Shown here piece after piece: positions 62,386 through 64,000 of a stretch of 64,000 nucleotides of DNA. Under the pieces are notes generated by a model, which had not been told where the DNA came from, did not search any database, and saw nothing but the letters and a program-made list of their open reading frames with translations. The position numbers were made by a program, and so were the translations under genes. Within the stretch, counting starts at the first letter, position 1. Every line of letters starts with the position of its first letter. This DNA comes from Burkholderiaceae bacterium 16 (lineage in GTDB: Bacteria; Pseudomonadota; Gammaproteobacteria; Burkholderiales; Burkholderiaceae): NCBI GenBank assembly GCA_000955785.1, contig JYOD01000066.1, forward strand, positions 300 through 64,299. The letters run 5' to 3'.

Positions 62386-63900
62386 TCAGGCCGCCGTGTC
62401 GGGCACGCCCTTCCAGGTGTTCCAGTTCTTCTGATCCTGCGACCCTTCGAAATCGAGGTTGTCCGCGCCGACGTTGATGCGGTACCACTTGAGCACATCG
62501 TCCAGCGAGGCGCCGCCGCAATTGCCCTGGTAGATCTGGTGCACGGGCAGCCAGGCCCGGGCGTACTTCTGCGGCTCGCCGTCGAAGATGTCCTTGCAGC
62601 CGTCCGAGCAGAAGTGGAACTGCATGCCGTGGTAGGTGCTCTCGCGGTAGCAGGTCTGGGTGGGATCGTCTGGCTCCGAGAACACCATCGGGATCTGGCA
62701 GGTCTGGCACAGCATGGGCAGCGTTCCGTTATAGAAGCGCTCGCCGTCCTGCTGGCGTTCCAGCCAGTAGTCGAGACGCGGCTTGTAGTAGCGCGCGAAG
62801 GTGTCGGGATACTTCTCCGTCAGCCAGGCCATTTCGTCCTGCTTTGGCACCCAGGTATGGAAGCCGGCCGCGGCGGCGTAGTTGTAGAAGGTGCCCCAGG
62901 CCTCGTGGGTGATGCGGTCCTTGGTCTTAGTGGCCACCTCGTGGTACTTGGGCATGCGCAGGCCGTAGCGCTCCAGGTCCTTGAACAGCGCGCCGCCGGC
63001 CTGCTCGAAGTACATCTCCCAGGCTTCGGCCCACGACATCACGCGCTTGGGCAGCATGTAGTCCATCATCATGCCGACCAGCGTGAGCAGGCGGAAGCCG
63101 CGCCAGAACCATTTGTCCAGCCACTTCTGCAGGATCGGGATATTGTCCGGGTCCTGCTGGCACAGGAACTTCACCACCTCCAGGCCCAGCGTCATATGGC
63201 GCGATTCGTCGGACTGCGCGGAGAAGCCGAACGTCACCGTAGCCATATCGCCGTTGTAGGCCGCGCCCGACATGAAGGGCATGAACAGCAGGTTGGTCAG
63301 CACGTACTCGAAGGAGAATGAGATCGCGGTGATGAACTCGAACGGCCCCGCGCTCATGGCATCTTCAAAATAGGACTTAGGCACGGACAGGTACCAGACC
63401 CGGTCGTGCATGTGCTGCCACTCGCCGAAGCCGTTGAAGTACTTGTTGTAGACCGACAGCGTGTGCATCTGGGTCTGGGCATGACGCAGCTCGTCGATCG
63501 ACTGCATCTGCGCCGCGACCCGCGCACCGGCGCCGCGAAAGTGCCGCCCGAGATGGGCGTAGCCGCGGTGCGCCGCGTATTCCAGCGGGGTCACGCCGGT
63601 CAGGAACAGGCGCAGCGCATTCAGGTAGCGCGGGTCCGAGACGTTCAGGTGGCCGTTGTTCTGCACGAAGGAGTCGATGATGGCGTACAGCTTGCGCTCC
63701 TTCTCCGACTGGTATTTCCAGTAGGCGTCCATGGTCATGCGGAACGGGTCTTCCCATTTGTCCCAGTCGTGGATCTTGATGCCCTCGTACTTGTCGTAGG
63801 GAAAGACCTTGTCCATCGGCTCGTAGGTGGTTTCCCAGCCGAGGTCGCGGGTCATCGTCGCGTATTTTTCCCGCAGGTTCAGCTTCTTGCGTGCGTCCAT
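62386..63900 (-). CDS. dmpN: Phenol hydroxylase large (alpha) oxygenase subunit
   Basis: The catalytic diiron subunit that hydroxylates phenol to catechol. Its 504 residues contain the two iron-binding sets: Glu in GVTPLEYAAHRG with DELRHAQTQMH, and the second helix pair including QSDESRHMTLGLE. A C-terminal YHS-like Cys motif (MLCQTCQIP, HFCSDGCKDIF) is typical of this subunit. The ATG at 63900 follows GGAGACAGAACACC. It works with DmpL and DmpO as the hydroxylase core, with DmpM as effector and DmpP as reductase. Confidence 0.96.
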   Translation of the reverse strand: MDARKKLNLREKYATMTRDLGWETTYEPMDKVFPYDKYEGIKIHDWDKWEDPFRMTMDAYWKYQSEKERKLYAIIDSFVQNNGHLNVSDPRYLNALRLFLTGVTPLEYAAHRGYAHLGRHFRGAGARVAAQMQSIDELRHAQTQMHTLSVYNKYFNGFGEWQHMHDRVWYLSVPKSYFEDAMSAGPFEFITAISFSFEYVLTNLLFMPFMSGAAYNGDMATVTFGFSAQSDESRHMTLGLEVVKFLCQQDPDNIPILQKWLDKWFWRGFRLLTLVGMMMDYMLPKRVMSWAEAWEMYFEQAGGALFKDLERYGLRMPKYHEVATKTKDRITHEAWGTFYNYAAAAGFHTWVPKQDEMAWLTEKYPDTFARYYKPRLDYWLERQQDGERFYNGTLPMLCQTCQIPMVFSEPDDPTQTCYRESTYHGMQFHFCSDGCKDIFDGEPQKYARAWLPVHQIYQGNCGGASLDDVLKWYRINVGADNLDFEGSQDQKNWNTWKGVPDTAA

Positions 63901-63941
63901 GGTGTTCTGTCTCCGTTTTTCTTTGCGGTGGGCGGGCCGTC

Positions 63942-64000
63942 TCAGGCGTTCCAGTGCAGGGTGAAGGCGTCGTCGTCTTCGTCGATGTTTCCCGACAGCG
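63942..64000 (-). CDS. dmpM: Phenol hydroxylase activator component, C-terminus only
   Basis: Minus-strand translation from the right edge gives the end of a protein, LSGNIDEDDDAFTLHWNA followed by a stop at 63942-63944. The acidic stretch and FTL-type ending match the C-terminus of the small activator protein (P2) that precedes dmpN in phenol hydroxylase operons. Only about 19 codons are inside the window, so the call relies mainly on gene order. Confidence 0.75.
   Translation of the reverse strand, partial: LSGNIDEDDDAFTLHWNA

Overview
The window is high-GC DNA with the gene content of a metabolically versatile betaproteobacterium of the Burkholderiaceae, most likely Cupriavidus or a close relative. 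The evidence is a Bug-type solute receptor, a meta-cleavage phenol cluster, quinate/shikimate catabolism, several sulfonate uptake systems and a cyoABCD oxidase, with Burkholderiales-like codon use. This is inference from gene content; no rRNA or other phylogenetic marker is present. I found no tRNA, rRNA, CRISPR array or prophage.

Layout. 1-619: an IS110-family transposase cut by the left edge. 1130-4245: a three-gene operon (Bug receptor, class III CoA-transferase, short citrate-synthase-fold enzyme). 4255-6483: a membrane diguanylate cyclase and an IclR regulator. 6592-10440: a leftward set of small lipoprotein, ECF sigma factor, anti-sigma factor, exported Gly/His-rich protein and VAO-type flavoprotein. 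11199-17181: a complete RND efflux operon. 17213-19174: a methyltransferase and a lipoprotein.

19343-30228: an aromatic/quinate-shikimate region. It holds HPPD, an AroE-like dehydrogenase, an MFS transporter, AroQ, a Gfo/Idh oxidoreductase, a LysR gene broken by one stop codon, an IclR regulator, a 3-dehydroshikimate dehydratase fused to an HPPD-like domain, a BKACE enzyme and a shikimate kinase. Together these could take up quinate or shikimate and convert it through 3-dehydroshikimate to protocatechuate.

30309-51923: an organosulfur region. Two ABC-transporter/TauD-type dioxygenase operons flank a SoxC-like sulfite dehydrogenase with its cytochrome c. Further on are two orphan SsuA-like receptors, MetY and a MetQ-like receptor. 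A stand-alone AmiC-like binding protein and the cyoABCD ubiquinol oxidase interrupt this region. 51973-53886: an SDR enzyme divergent from a GlxA-type AraC regulator, with a clear palindrome between them.

53933-64000: a leftward phenol meta-cleavage operon entering from the right edge in the order dmpM(partial)-N-O-P-Q-B-C-E-H-I-F-G. Phenol is hydroxylated to catechol, cleaved by catechol 2,3-dioxygenase, and carried through the 4-oxalocrotonate branch to pyruvate and acetyl-CoA. No dmpD hydrolase lies within the visible block. Two non-coding structures sit inside the operon: a long hairpin between dmpB and dmpC, and helically phased A-tracts between dmpQ and dmpB.

The most interesting leads are a paired operator motif before aroE and quiC, a candidate small RNA before metQ, the ECF/His-rich-protein/flavoprotein operon, and the curved-DNA and hairpin elements inside the dmp operon.
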